A DNA stretch of 64,000 nt, taken from CAWCVR01 sp963799105 (GTDB lineage Bacteria > Acidobacteriota > Terriglobia > Bryobacterales > Bryobacteraceae). Location: positions 434,001-498,000 of the forward strand of contig CAWCVR010000010.1 in assembly GCA_963799105.1 (NCBI GenBank), read 5' to 3'. The position numbers and the translations under genes are program-made. Below the pieces are notes generated by a model. That model saw only the letters and a program-made list of their open reading frames with translations. It was not told where the DNA came from and did no database searches. Positions within the stretch are counted from its first letter, which is position 1, and each line of letters starts with the position of its first letter. Below are positions 1-8,661 of this stretch, one piece after another.

Positions 1-679
1 TGACGTCGTAGTTGACGGAGTACGCGTTCAGCTTGTCGAAAAAGGCCTTGGTGGCGATGCGGTCGCCGCCCTTGTCGATATGGATCATGATGCGCGGCCG
101 CGGCTGGCTGCCTTTGCCGGCCTCCACTCCGGCGATGCCCGCCTTGACGAACTCGGCGAAGTTGTCCCAATTGGCGGGCAGTCTGGCATCCGGCCAAAGC
201 ATGCCGTTGGTGATCTCGTTGCCGATCTGGACCATGTCGGGCAGCACGCCGGCATCGCGAAACGCGGCAGTGGTATCGCGAGTGTAGTGGAACAAAGCCT
301 CCACCATTTGCGCGTGTGGCATGCCTTCCCAGGCTTTGGGGATGAACTGCTTGCCGGGGTCGGCCCAGGTGTCGGAGTAATGATAGTCGAGCAGGAAATG
401 GTAGCCCAACTGCTTGGCCGCTTTGGCCAGTGCAATGGTGTATTCCAGGTTGTTGGGCAACTGGGTGGGAGTGTGGAAGAGGCGGAGGCGAATCCAGTTG
501 TAGCCGTGGTTCCTGAAGATTTCGAGCCCGGGCTTGGGCTGGCCATCCTCCTTGAACCGGATGCCGCGGTCTTCGGCTTGTTTGAGGAACGAGAGGTCCG
601 CGCCGATGGCGTAATCGGACGCGCGCGCCGTGCCTGCCGAACAGGCCAACGCCGCAATCGCCCAAAGCGCGTGTTTCAT
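1..679 (-). CDS. GH53 arabinogalactan endo-beta-1,4-galactanase, C-terminus cut by window edge
   Basis: The product would hydrolyse beta-1,4-galactan side chains of pectic arabinogalactan outside the cytoplasm. The protein opens MKHALWAIAALACSAGTARA, a signal peptide. The mature part begins with the GH53 hallmark DYAIGADLSFLKQAEDRG and continues with NWIRLRLFHTPTQ, LLDYHYSDTWADPGKQ and QIGNEITNGMLWP. The Glu in GNEIT is the family acid/base. The nucleophile Glu lies further on and is beyond the window, so only about 226 residues are visible. The start is the ATG at 677-679. It fits with the GH43-like gene at 23.2 kb and the clan-A glycosidase at 40.5 kb as plant cell-wall degradation capacity. 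GH53 is a confident call from motif order; exact substrate preference is inferred. Confidence 0.88.
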   Translation of the reverse strand, partial: MKHALWAIAALACSAGTARASDYAIGADLSFLKQAEDRGIRFKEDGQPKPGLEIFRNHGYNWIRLRLFHTPTQLPNNLEYTIALAKAAKQLGYHFLLDYHYSDTWADPGKQFIPKAWEGMPHAQMVEALFHYTRDTTAAFRDAGVLPDMVQIGNEITNGMLWPDARLPANWDNFAEFVKAGIAGVEAGKGSQPRPRIMIHIDKGGDRIATKAFFDKLNAYSVNYDV

Positions 680-726
680 GAGGTGGATCAGCCCATCATA
701 CGCGATTGCGCGATCCGGCGGGCTTT

Positions 727-826
727 GTGGGGCGGACGCCCTCGTCCGCAGCCGGCCCCCTGGCCGGCTTCTCCGGGCAAAGATCGGGACGGGGCCGTCC
801 CGCGCGGACCCGGGAGTCCGCCCCAC
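727..826. repeat. Interspersed palindromic repeat, family A copy 1
   Basis: The element begins GTGGGGCGGACGCC and ends AGTCCGCCCCAC, so its termini are inverted. The interior holds smaller GC-rich hairpins such as GCCGG...CCGGC and GGGACGG...CCGTCCC. It fills the gap between two minus-strand genes. Similar elements lie at 5458-5583 and 15274-15380. It has no coding potential. Confidence 0.8.
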
Positions 827-860
827 GATAAACGCAGGCTGTCCGGCTGAAGGATCTCCG

Positions 861-2147
861 TCAGTTCGATATCGAAATCAGCAGGCTCTGCGTGCCATTT
901 GTCCCACCCAGCGAGAAAGTGAGCGGGACGGTATCGCTGGCGGCGACGTTCGGCACCACGACATTGAACTGATAGAGTCCCAGGTAGCCGCCCGTCAATC
1001 CGGAGAACGACACCGTGGCCGGCGTCCCGTTGAACCAGGCCTGGTAGTTTCCGTTGAGACGGTTGGATTGCGTCACAATCTGTCCCGCGGGACTATTCGG
1101 CGTTACCGTTCCAAAACCAACGCCATAGAACACGATAGTGTCGCCGGGCTTGGCGCGGGCCGAAGCAACGCCGGAGACCGATCCGGGAGGGAGGACAAAA
1201 GTGACACCGTCCGAGAACAGCGCGGCGACGTATTGTCCAGCCTTCAGATTGAATACCGCGGGCGCCAGCATCCCCGGCTCGGTCACGTTCACATTGATCG
1301 AATAGGCCGCGCTGGTTCCGCCCGGCGTCGCGACAACCACCTGCTGCAATCCCGGCGAGATGTTCGAGGGCACCTGGGCGTTCACCTGGGTGGGGCTGAC
1401 ATAGTCGATGAATGCGGGCTGGCCGCCAATGGTAACCGTGGTTCCCCCCAAACCGGTGGGCGCGGTATTGCCATTGAAATCGGCGCCGCTCCAGAGTTGG
1501 GAGGCGACGTTAGCGAGATTCGTGCCGTAGATCTCCATCCACGTTCCAGGCGCAAGGGAGGAGAACCCGCCGTAGGCGCTGGCGCTGATGACGCCCTGGG
1601 ACGTCCGGATCACGGGCGTGGCGTCGAAGGCGCCATGAACCGTTCCGGTCATTACCGCGCCCGGCGTCAACCCTACCTGTCCGATGCCGCAGGACGAGAC
1701 TGCGGTTCCGGAGCAGGACGCGAAATTGAAGAAGAAAGTGAAATTGTTGGAGAGAAACGCGACGGTGGCGCCCGTGTTCTCCGTCAGCGACACCGTGATC
1801 GTGCCTGAATTGCCGGGAGTCAGGCCGAAGGTGACGTAATCGCTGCCCGGGCTGATGGAATTGGCGGTGAAGGGGGATAGAGTGCTGCTGCCTCTGTAAG
1901 CCAGCACCATGGAGATGGTTCCACCACCGCCCACGCCGGTGTAGGCCGCCGTCACCGTGCATTCGGTGTTCGTGCCATCGTAAGCGCAAGTGCCCCAACT
2001 GACGCGGCTTTGGCCCACGCCGCCGCTGCCGCCGAGGCCCGTCAGAGTCACAGTCTGATTGCTGTTAGCGTACGTGGCCGTTTGTGCCGAAGCCATCGGC
2101 AAGAACGCTGTGCAGAGAAGAAATAGGGGAACGGTAATGGGTCTCAT
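861..2147 (-). CDS. Secreted protein with TIGR03437 (Solibacter-type) C-terminal domain
   Basis: This is a 428-residue exported protein of unknown role. Residues 1-21 (MRPITVPLFLLCTAFLPMASA) are a signal peptide. Residues 22-185 are a Thr/Ser/Gly-rich beta-type region with no family I recognise. From about residue 190 the protein matches the TIGR03437 domain: SLAPGTWMEIYGTNLA, GGQPAFIDYVSPTQVNAQVP, the PGGTSAAY stretch and GDTIVFYGVGFGTVTP. This domain is greatly expanded in Solibacter relatives and is usually found at the C-terminus of secreted or surface proteins. It is immunoglobulin-like, so a structural or adhesive role is plausible but not shown. It faces the same way as the GH53 gene downstream, separated by repeat A1. 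Confidence 0.85.
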   Translation of the reverse strand: MRPITVPLFLLCTAFLPMASAQTATYANSNQTVTLTGLGGSGGVGQSRVSWGTCAYDGTNTECTVTAAYTGVGGGGTISMVLAYRGSSTLSPFTANSISPGSDYVTFGLTPGNSGTITVSLTENTGATVAFLSNNFTFFFNFASCSGTAVSSCGIGQVGLTPGAVMTGTVHGAFDATPVIRTSQGVISASAYGGFSSLAPGTWMEIYGTNLANVASQLWSGADFNGNTAPTGLGGTTVTIGGQPAFIDYVSPTQVNAQVPSNISPGLQQVVVATPGGTSAAYSINVNVTEPGMLAPAVFNLKAGQYVAALFSDGVTFVLPPGSVSGVASARAKPGDTIVFYGVGFGTVTPNSPAGQIVTQSNRLNGNYQAWFNGTPATVSFSGLTGGYLGLYQFNVVVPNVAASDTVPLTFSLGGTNGTQSLLISISN

Positions 2148-2355
2148 GAGTGGTCAGGGTTTCCATCCTGGTCGTACACTACAGTGGATGCGGGAAGAAA
2201 CGAGCGCGGTGCAAGAGTACCGGTACCCGCGATAACTCTTGGGGCCCGCTGGAGTTATATGCAAATGATGAGTTAGACCGGGATGTAAACTCTTCTCCCG
2301 CTGGCCGCTTGGTGAAGAAAGCCCTGGCACCGGACCACTGGCCGGTAAGCGATGT

Positions 2356-2501
2356 GGTGTACGCACTCGTGCGTGCCGCGCCGCCACTCGTGGCGACGCC
2401 GCCGGAACGGCAGGCTGTCCGCCCGGACCGCACACTGGGGCTGGGAACCGCCGGGCATCCCGGCGACTCGGGATGCGGCACGTACGAGTGCGTGCGCCAC
2501 C
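2356..2501. repeat. Large imperfect inverted repeat in the intergenic stretch 2148-2585
   Basis: The left arm (2356-2379) reads GGTGTACGCACTCG then TGCGTGCCGC. The right arm (2475-2501) is its imperfect reverse complement, GCGGCACGTACGAGTGCG then TGCGCCACC. About 95 bp lie between, with smaller hairpins such as CCGCCACTCGTGGCGACG. No gene is visible in the 438-bp gap, and this structure is the only feature I can support there. Confidence 0.6.
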
Positions 2502-2585
2502 AGCCCGGTCCACCTGCCAGAATTGCGGGCTGACGCCGCCCTACCCGGTGGAACCTCGATCCGGCGAGCGGCTTCGGGCGCCTTC

Positions 2586-3356
2586 TTACTTCCCCGCTTC
2601 CACCCTGGCGAACACTTTCGCGAACTCCGTCAGCGGCAACGCTCCTTCCACCACTTCGCCATCCACGCCCGCGGGCGTGCTCTTCCCGATTACGAACGAG
2701 GGCGTTCCGCCGATGCCGAACCTCAGGGCCTCGATCACGTTGGCTTGCACGGCCTCGCGGTACTTCCCGCTCTCCACGCACGTGCGGAACGCCGCCGTGT
2801 CCATCTTCAGCGATTCAGCGTCCTCCACCAGGTCCGCCATCTCCAGCTTGCCGGGATTAGAGCCCATGATGTCTCGCAGCTTCCAGAACTGCCCCTGCTC
2901 GGCCGCGCAGCGGGCGCCCATGGCGGCGCGCATGGCGTTGGGATGGATGGAATCGAGCGGCAGGTCGCGGCTGTAGAACCGCACCTTGCCCGTGTCGATG
3001 AAGAGTCTCTTCATTTCGCCGAACACCGATACGTGGAAGCGTTGGCAGAAGGGACACTGATAGTCGGTGAACTCCACCACCGTGATGGGCGCGGTGCGCG
3101 AGCCCAGCATCTCCGCGCCATTCAGGTCGAGCTGCGCGCGCACCGGCTCCGGCGGCGCCTGGGGCTTAGGCTGCTGCTGGCGTTCCAGCAACTGCCGGAT
3201 CTGGCGCAGTTCCTCCAGAATCTGGTCGGCCTGCTCGCGCGTGATGCCCTGCTCCTTGCCGGAATCCGGCTTGGCTTTCTCGGCGGCCGGCGCGGACGCG
3301 AGCATCAGAACCAGCGTTAGCGCCACCGTTCCGGCGAATCGCAAAAAGGATTTCAT
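2586..3356 (-). CDS. DsbA/thioredoxin-fold periplasmic thiol oxidoreductase
   Basis: The product has 256 residues and is probably a periplasmic disulfide oxidoreductase or isomerase. Residues 1-25 are a signal peptide. Residues 33-70 are a charged, Gln-rich helix (REQADQILEELRQIRQLLER) that may form a coiled coil for oligomerisation. From about residue 90 a Thioredoxin_4/DsbA-like fold follows, with VVEFTDYQCPFCQRFH carrying the redox CPFC motif near residue 100 and the cis-Pro region GIGGTPSFVIGKS near the C-terminus. The stop lies 23 bases from the shorter GC-rich spacer and the gene starts 7 bp after the methyltransferase stop in the same direction, so it is probably the last gene of a hom-methyltransferase-dsbA operon. 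Partner specificity cannot be read from sequence. Confidence 0.88.
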   Translation of the reverse strand: MKSFLRFAGTVALTLVLMLASAPAAEKAKPDSGKEQGITREQADQILEELRQIRQLLERQQQPKPQAPPEPVRAQLDLNGAEMLGSRTAPITVVEFTDYQCPFCQRFHVSVFGEMKRLFIDTGKVRFYSRDLPLDSIHPNAMRAAMGARCAAEQGQFWKLRDIMGSNPGKLEMADLVEDAESLKMDTAAFRTCVESGKYREAVQANVIEALRFGIGGTPSFVIGKSTPAGVDGEVVEGALPLTEFAKVFARVEAGK

Positions 3357-3363
3357 GGTTTTC

Positions 3364-4035
3364 CTAACTCTTCTCGAGCACCAGCATGTACTCGACGTTC
3401 TTGATCCGTTCCCGTTCCTCTATCAGGTGGAAGTGGTTGGCTTCGACCTCCTTGATGAGGTCGGGCATATCCAGCCGGATATGGGTGAGGGCGTTGCCGT
3501 TGGGCATGGCCGCTTCCCGCTTGTAGTACTCCACGATCACCAGCTTGCCGTCGGCGCGCAGGGCCTTGTGAATCCCCGCCAGCATTTTCTCCGGGTAGTC
3601 GAAGTGATGATAGACGTCGAACGCCAGGACCATATCCACCCCCGCTTCGGGAAGCTTGGGGTCGGCTTCGTCTCCCTTGACGAACGTCACGTTGGCCAGC
3701 TTCTCGCCCGCGGCCACCTGTTTGGCCGCCGCCAGGAAGTCGTCGAAGATGTCTTCGGCGATCACGTGGCCCTTGTCCCCAACCCTGCGGCTGAGAAACG
3801 GCAGCAGGTGCCCGACGCCGGTGCCCACGTCGGCCACGGTCATGCCCGGCTGGAGCCCCATCTGGAACATCAACTGCCCGGGCTTCTGTGCCTGGTCCCG
3901 GCCGGGATCGGCCAGGCTCTTGGCCATTTTCTGGCGGTCCTCGGGAGTCTGGTATTTCTGGTTGGCTTGAGTGGCCACCTGCGCCGGGAGCCATGCGGCC
4001 AGGGCAAGTGCGGCTATGACCAGGGTCTTTCTCAT
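3364..4035 (-). CDS. Exported class I SAM-dependent methyltransferase
   Basis: The 223-residue product starts MRKTLVIAALALAAWLPAQVA, a signal peptide or N-terminal anchor, which is unusual for a methyltransferase but recurrent in this kind of secreted homologue. The SAM-binding core is GMTVADVGTGVGHLLPFLSR (motif I), followed by VIAEDIFDDFL and the motif-IV region GVDMVLAFDVYHHFDYPEKML. The substrate is unknown. I chose the ATG at 4033-4035 over a longer upstream extension, because the extension lies inside hom in another frame and the ATG overlaps the hom stop as ATGA. That overlap suggests translational coupling to hom. An export signal combined with a SAM-dependent fold is odd, as SAM is cytoplasmic. 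Confidence 0.8.
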   Translation of the reverse strand: MRKTLVIAALALAAWLPAQVATQANQKYQTPEDRQKMAKSLADPGRDQAQKPGQLMFQMGLQPGMTVADVGTGVGHLLPFLSRRVGDKGHVIAEDIFDDFLAAAKQVAAGEKLANVTFVKGDEADPKLPEAGVDMVLAFDVYHHFDYPEKMLAGIHKALRADGKLVIVEYYKREAAMPNGNALTHIRLDMPDLIKEVEANHFHLIEERERIKNVEYMLVLEKS

Positions 4036-5336
4036 AAGGCGGTCTCCATGGGGAGCGCCAGCGGCGCGTCCGTCAGGAAGTCGAGCCGCGACATTTCCGC
4101 CACGGCTTCGCGGATGGATTGCTCGGAGGTGGGCTCGACGGTGATGACAAACGGCAGGTTGTGCTTGCCGTCGTAAGGTTCCTGGAGAATGGCCTCCAGG
4201 CTGATGTGCTTGCTGGCCAGGATGCCGGCCAGTTTGGCGATGATGCCGGGGCGGTCGTCCACCCGGAACCGCAGGTAGTAGGCGCATTTCTGCACCTCGA
4301 TGGAGACCGGCTTGGTCTCGCCCAGCCGTTCGTGGGCGAAGGGCGAAACCCGCTCCGGGCTGCCGCTGCGGATCTCGCGCGCCACCCTCATCAGGTCGCT
4401 GACCACGGCCACGCCGGTGGGGAGCGACCCCGCCCCGCGGCCGTAATAGAAAGTGTCCGAGCCGTACTTACCCTTCACCCACACGGCGTTGTACGACCCA
4501 TGCACCCCCGCCAGGATGGTCGAAACCGGAATCAGCGCCGGCCGCACGAAGAGGATCAGTCCATCGGGCGTGGAGCGCGCGCCGCAGACCAGGCGGATGG
4601 TGTGCTTCAACTGCAAGGCGTAGCGGTAGTCGATGGGGGTGATGCGGCGGATGCCCTCCATGAAAACGTCCGAGGGCGTGATTCTCTCGCCGAAGGCCAG
4701 GGCCGCCAGCAGCACCAGTTTGCTGCGCGCGTCGAACCCGTCCACGTCGGCGCTCGGATCGGCCTCGGCGAAGCCCAGCCTCTGGGCCTCCGCCAGCACC
4801 TCCTCGAAGGGCGCGCCGCGGCGCTCCATCTCGGTGAGGATGTAATTGCAGGTGCCGTTCAGGATGCCGTACAGGGCCGTGACCCGGTCGCCCGAAATGC
4901 CCTCGCGCAGCACCGTGTGGATGGGGATGCCGCCGCACACGCTGGCTTCCATGGCCACGTTGACTCCGGCGCCGATGGCGCGGTCCCAGATGTCCGGACC
5001 GTGGATGGCCATCAGCGCCTTATTGGCCGTCACCACCGACTTGCCGTTGGCGATGGCGCCCTCGATGATTTCCGCGGCCACTCCGATGCCGCCCACCAGC
5101 TCGACCACGATCTGCACGTCGGGATGCGAAACCAGCTCGCGCCAATCGGTGGTTTTGAATACCGGGCCGAGCCCCTCGGGGAGCTGCTTGGAGGCCACCA
5201 GGATGTCGGCCACAGCCGCCACATTGAGCCGGAACCCGAGCTTTTCGGCGATATTGTCCCGGTTCTCGGCCAAAATGGCCAGGGTGCCCGAGCCCACCGT
5301 GCCAAGGCCTACGATGCCAACACGAACTTCTTCCAT
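4032..5336 (-). CDS. hom: Homoserine dehydrogenase with C-terminal ACT domain
   Basis: The enzyme reduces aspartate semialdehyde to homoserine with NAD(P)H, the branch point to threonine, methionine and isoleucine. The 434-residue length matches monofunctional bacterial enzymes. The N-terminal Rossmann motif is VGIVGLGTVGSGT. The dinucleotide/substrate region contains SVVTANKALMA, EASVCGGIPIHTVLREG and the family signature LGFAEADPSADVDGFDARSK. From about residue 350 a C-terminal ACT domain follows (YYLRFRVDDRPGIIAKLAGILA), which in the family confers threonine feedback. The next gene overlaps it by 4 bp. No attenuator or operator is evident upstream. Confidence 0.96.
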   Translation of the reverse strand: MEEVRVGIVGLGTVGSGTLAILAENRDNIAEKLGFRLNVAAVADILVASKQLPEGLGPVFKTTDWRELVSHPDVQIVVELVGGIGVAAEIIEGAIANGKSVVTANKALMAIHGPDIWDRAIGAGVNVAMEASVCGGIPIHTVLREGISGDRVTALYGILNGTCNYILTEMERRGAPFEEVLAEAQRLGFAEADPSADVDGFDARSKLVLLAALAFGERITPSDVFMEGIRRITPIDYRYALQLKHTIRLVCGARSTPDGLILFVRPALIPVSTILAGVHGSYNAVWVKGKYGSDTFYYGRGAGSLPTGVAVVSDLMRVAREIRSGSPERVSPFAHERLGETKPVSIEVQKCAYYLRFRVDDRPGIIAKLAGILASKHISLEAILQEPYDGKHNLPFVITVEPTSEQSIREAVAEMSRLDFLTDAPLALPMETAL

Positions 5337-5457
5337 ATGACTATGATAGCGTCAAAGGGGACCTCGGAGTTTGGACCATGGCCGGGCATGCCGTTGTGGC
5401 GCAGGCTGCCAGCCCAATGCCGCATACTTTTCCCCTGGTCGGACATCCGCGCAAGTT

Positions 5458-5583
5458 GTGGGGCGGACCCCCCGGTCCGCGGCCGACGCCCCCGTCGGCC
5501 TGCTCGTACCCTGCAAGATGCTGATATCGTTGTTCCGGATGCGGGACGAGGGCGTCCCGCGCGGACCAGGGGGTCCGCCCTAC
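5458..5583. repeat. Interspersed palindromic repeat, family A copy 2
   Basis: The element begins GTGGGGCGGACCCCCCGG and ends with the inverse GGGGGTCCGCCCTAC. Internal hairpins include GCCGACGCCCCCGTCGGC and GGGACGAGGGCGTCCC. It sits in the 557-bp gap between the divergently transcribed hom and the acyl-CoA synthetase/GNAT gene. The rest of that gap (5584-5893) shows only the small palindrome at 5784-5805. Confidence 0.8.
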
Positions 5584-5783
5584 AGAACGCCTGCCAATCT
5601 TCTCCTATACCGCGCGTAACCGGCCCGGTTGGGTCATTTCACCCAGTCCGGCCCTTGGCATCGAGCATAACCCGCTGATTTTAAAGCTCACTTCTTTGGA
5701 GAACGGGATGCTCTATCAAACATTCCCTCGAAACGGAGTCGTATGTTTCGATTCGATCCATTATCCGCCGCGACAGGATCGTC

Positions 5784-5805
5784 CGTGACGTGAGCCAACG
5801 TCACG
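5784..5805. promoter_or_regulatory. Perfect 8-bp inverted repeat upstream of the Pat-like gene
   Basis: The arms CGTGACGT (5784-5791) and ACGTCACG (5798-5805) are separated by 6 bp. The site lies 89 bp before the ATG at 5894. This is the size and spacing of a dimeric regulator operator, and TGACGT/ACGTCA cores are typical of cAMP-receptor-type or GntR-type sites. Which regulator would bind is unknown. Confidence 0.4.
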
Positions 5806-5893
5806 CCGAGGCTATATTTATCTACGGACAACTTCGAGACCATAGCCCGCAATAACGGGCTCAAATTCCCAGACGTGCTGGATACCCAAAGCC

Positions 5894-8629
5894 ATGCCAG
5901 TATCTAAAACTTCCCGCAAGAAAATGCAGCATCGGGGGAAACAACCCCTGGATGTCTTCTTCTCCCCGAAAACCGTCGCCGTGATCGGCGCCACCGAGAA
6001 TCCCAACACCGTGGGCCGCACCCTGCTGTGGAACCTGGTGACCCACCCGTTTGGCGGTACCGTGTTTCCGGTGAACCCCAAGCGTCCCAACGTCCTGGGA
6101 ATCAAGGCCTACAAGTCCGTTTCGGACATCCCCGAGCAGGTGGATCTGGCAGTGGTGATTACGCCGCCGCCCTCCATCCCCGGAATCATCAAGGAATGCG
6201 GGGAGAACGGTGTCCGCGGCGCCATCGTCATCTCGGCCGGATTCAAGGAAATCGGCGCGGAAGGCGCGGCCCTGGAGCAGAAGTTGCTGGAAGAGGCGCG
6301 GGCGGCCAACATTCGCGTCATCGGCCCCAACTGCCTGGGCGTCATGAGCCCGCTTTCGGGGATGAACGCCACCTTCGCCACCACCATCGCGCGGCCCGGG
6401 TCGGTCGGCTTCATCAGCCAGAGCGGCGCCCTGTGTACCGCCGTTCTCGACTGGAGCCTCAAGGAACTGGTGGGCTTCAGCGCGTTCGTTTCGGTCGGTT
6501 CGATGGTCGATGTCGGCTGGGGCGACCTCATCTACTACCTCGGCAACGATCCCAAGACCCGCTCCATCGTGATCTATATGGAGTCGATCGGCGACGCCCG
6601 CTCGTTCCTCTCGGCCGCCCGCGAGGTGGCCCTCAACAAGCCCATCATCGTCATCAAACCCGGCCGTTCGGCGGCTGCCGCCAAGGCCGCGGCGTCGCAC
6701 ACCGGCTCCCTGACCGGAAGCGACGAGGTCCTGGAAGCCGCCTTCCGGCGCAGCGGCGTGCTGCGCGTCAACAACATCGCCGACCTCTTCTACATGGCGG
6801 AAGTGCTTTCCAAGCAGCCCAGCCCGAAGGGTCCGCGCCTGACCATCGTTACCAACGCCGGCGGACCGGGCGTGCTGGCCACTGACGCCCTCATCATGGG
6901 CGGCGGCGAACTGGCCGAGTTGACTCCCGACACCATGGCAGCCTACAACGCCGTCCTGCCCCCCACCTGGAGCCACAACAACCCGGTGGACATCATCGGC
7001 GACGCCTCCCCCGAACGCTACGCCAAGGCCCTCGATATCGCCGCCCAGGATCCCAACAGCGACGGCATGCTGGTAATCCTCACCCCGCAGGCGATGACCG
7101 ACCCCACGCAGATCGCCGAACAGTTGAAGCCCCTGGCCAAGCAGGAAGGCAAACCGGTGCTGGCAAGCTGGATGGGCGGCGTGGACGTGGCCGCCGGCGA
7201 AGCCATTCTCAACAAAGCCAACATCCCCACCTTCCCCTACCCCGACACCGCCGCGCGCGCCTTCAACTACATGTGGCAATACAGTTACAACCTGAGGGCC
7301 CTCTACGAAACCCCGGCCACGCCGGACGACTCGACCGGCTGGGCGCCCGACCGCAAACAGGTCGAAGGCATCGTCGAGCGGGTCCGGACGGAGGGACGCA
7401 GCATCCTCACCGAGTTCGAGTCCAAGCAGGTGCTGGCGGCTTACGGAATTCCCGTCGCGCAGACGGTCATCGCCGCCGGTTCCGAGTCCGCGGTCAAGGC
7501 CGCCAATCAGATGGGATACCCGGTGGTACTCAAGCTGTACTCCGAGACCATCACTCACAAAACCGATGTGGGCGGCGTGCAATTGAACCTGGGCAACGCG
7601 GAAGCCGTGCAGCGCGCTTTCGACGCCATCCGGAATTCCGTCACCGATAAGGTTGGCGCGCAGCACTTCCAGGGCGTCACCGTCCAGCCCATGATCAAGC
7701 TCAAGGACGCCTATGAGCTGATCCTGGGAGCCAGCCTCGATCCGCAATTCGGGCCGGTCCTGCTGTTCGGAACCGGCGGCCAGCTCGTCGAGGTATTCAA
7801 GGACCGCGCGCTCGGCCTGCCCCCGCTCAACAGCACGCTGGCGCGCCGCATGATGGAGCAGACCAAGATCTACAAGGCTCTGAAGGGCGTGCGCGGCCGC
7901 AAACCGGTGGACATGGCGGCCCTGGAACTGTTGATGGTCCGCTTCAGCGCCCTGGTGGCGGAACAGCGGTGGATCAAGGAAATCGACATCAACCCGCTGC
8001 TCGCCTCCCCCGACGGGCTCATCGCCCTCGACGCCCGGGTGGTGGTCCACGGCCCCGAAGTCTCCATGGACCAGGTGCCCAAGTGCGCCATCCGCCCGTA
8101 TCCCACGCGCTACGTGGCGCCGTGGACCGCCAAGGACGGCACCGCCTTCAACATCCGCCCCATCCGGCCCGAGGACGAGCCGGCCATGGTGCGCTTCCAC
8201 GAGACCCTCTCGGAACGCAGCGTGTACCTGCGCTACTTCCACCTCATCAATTTGGAACAGCGCACCACCCACGAGCGGCTGACGCGCATCTGCTTTATCG
8301 ACTACACCCGCGAGATGGCGTTGGTGGCCGAGCGGATCAACCCCCAGACCGGACAGAGCGAGATTCTGGGGGTGGGCCGCATGATGAAGATTTTCGGGAC
8401 CAACGAAGCCGAAGTCGCCGTGCTGGTCAGCGACCAGTGGCAAGGCCGCGGCCTGGGCAAGGAACTGCTGGCGCGGCTGCTGATTATCGGCCGCGACGAG
8501 AAGCTCTCCAAGCTGACAGCCGACATTCTCCCCGACAACCGCGACGTGATGCGTCTGTGCGAGAAGCTCGGTTTCACCCTCACGCATCCGGCCGACGACG
8601 ACGTTGTCCGCGCCGAGTTCCCGCTGTAA
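5894..8629 (+). CDS. Acyl-CoA synthetase (ADP-forming)-like / GNAT fusion (Pat-type protein acetyltransferase)
   Basis: The 911-residue fusion has four parts. Residues about 15-140 are a CoA-binding Rossmann domain (PKTVAVIGATENPNTVGRTL). Residues about 150-460 are succinyl-CoA-ligase-like flavodoxin domains, with SHTGSLTGSDEVLEAAFRR near residue 275. Residues about 495-720 are an ATP-grasp domain (GYPVVLKLYSETITHKTDVGG). Residues about 750-905 are a GNAT acetyltransferase with the acetyl-CoA loop QWQGRGLG. Salmonella Pat has the same order and acetylates lysines of enzymes such as acetyl-CoA synthetase. The His of the SHTGS motif, which is the phosphorylated residue in true ADP-forming synthetases, is present here, so retained synthetase activity is possible. 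The gene stands alone on the plus strand. Confidence 0.9.
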   Translation: MPVSKTSRKKMQHRGKQPLDVFFSPKTVAVIGATENPNTVGRTLLWNLVTHPFGGTVFPVNPKRPNVLGIKAYKSVSDIPEQVDLAVVITPPPSIPGIIKECGENGVRGAIVISAGFKEIGAEGAALEQKLLEEARAANIRVIGPNCLGVMSPLSGMNATFATTIARPGSVGFISQSGALCTAVLDWSLKELVGFSAFVSVGSMVDVGWGDLIYYLGNDPKTRSIVIYMESIGDARSFLSAAREVALNKPIIVIKPGRSAAAAKAAASHTGSLTGSDEVLEAAFRRSGVLRVNNIADLFYMAEVLSKQPSPKGPRLTIVTNAGGPGVLATDALIMGGGELAELTPDTMAAYNAVLPPTWSHNNPVDIIGDASPERYAKALDIAAQDPNSDGMLVILTPQAMTDPTQIAEQLKPLAKQEGKPVLASWMGGVDVAAGEAILNKANIPTFPYPDTAARAFNYMWQYSYNLRALYETPATPDDSTGWAPDRKQVEGIVERVRTEGRSILTEFESKQVLAAYGIPVAQTVIAAGSESAVKAANQMGYPVVLKLYSETITHKTDVGGVQLNLGNAEAVQRAFDAIRNSVTDKVGAQHFQGVTVQPMIKLKDAYELILGASLDPQFGPVLLFGTGGQLVEVFKDRALGLPPLNSTLARRMMEQTKIYKALKGVRGRKPVDMAALELLMVRFSALVAEQRWIKEIDINPLLASPDGLIALDARVVVHGPEVSMDQVPKCAIRPYPTRYVAPWTAKDGTAFNIRPIRPEDEPAMVRFHETLSERSVYLRYFHLINLEQRTTHERLTRICFIDYTREMALVAERINPQTGQSEILGVGRMMKIFGTNEAEVAVLVSDQWQGRGLGKELLARLLIIGRDEKLSKLTADILPDNRDVMRLCEKLGFTLTHPADDDVVRAEFPL

Positions 8630-8661
8630 ACTTGTGGCGATGGCGGGCCGCGCCCTTCGCC

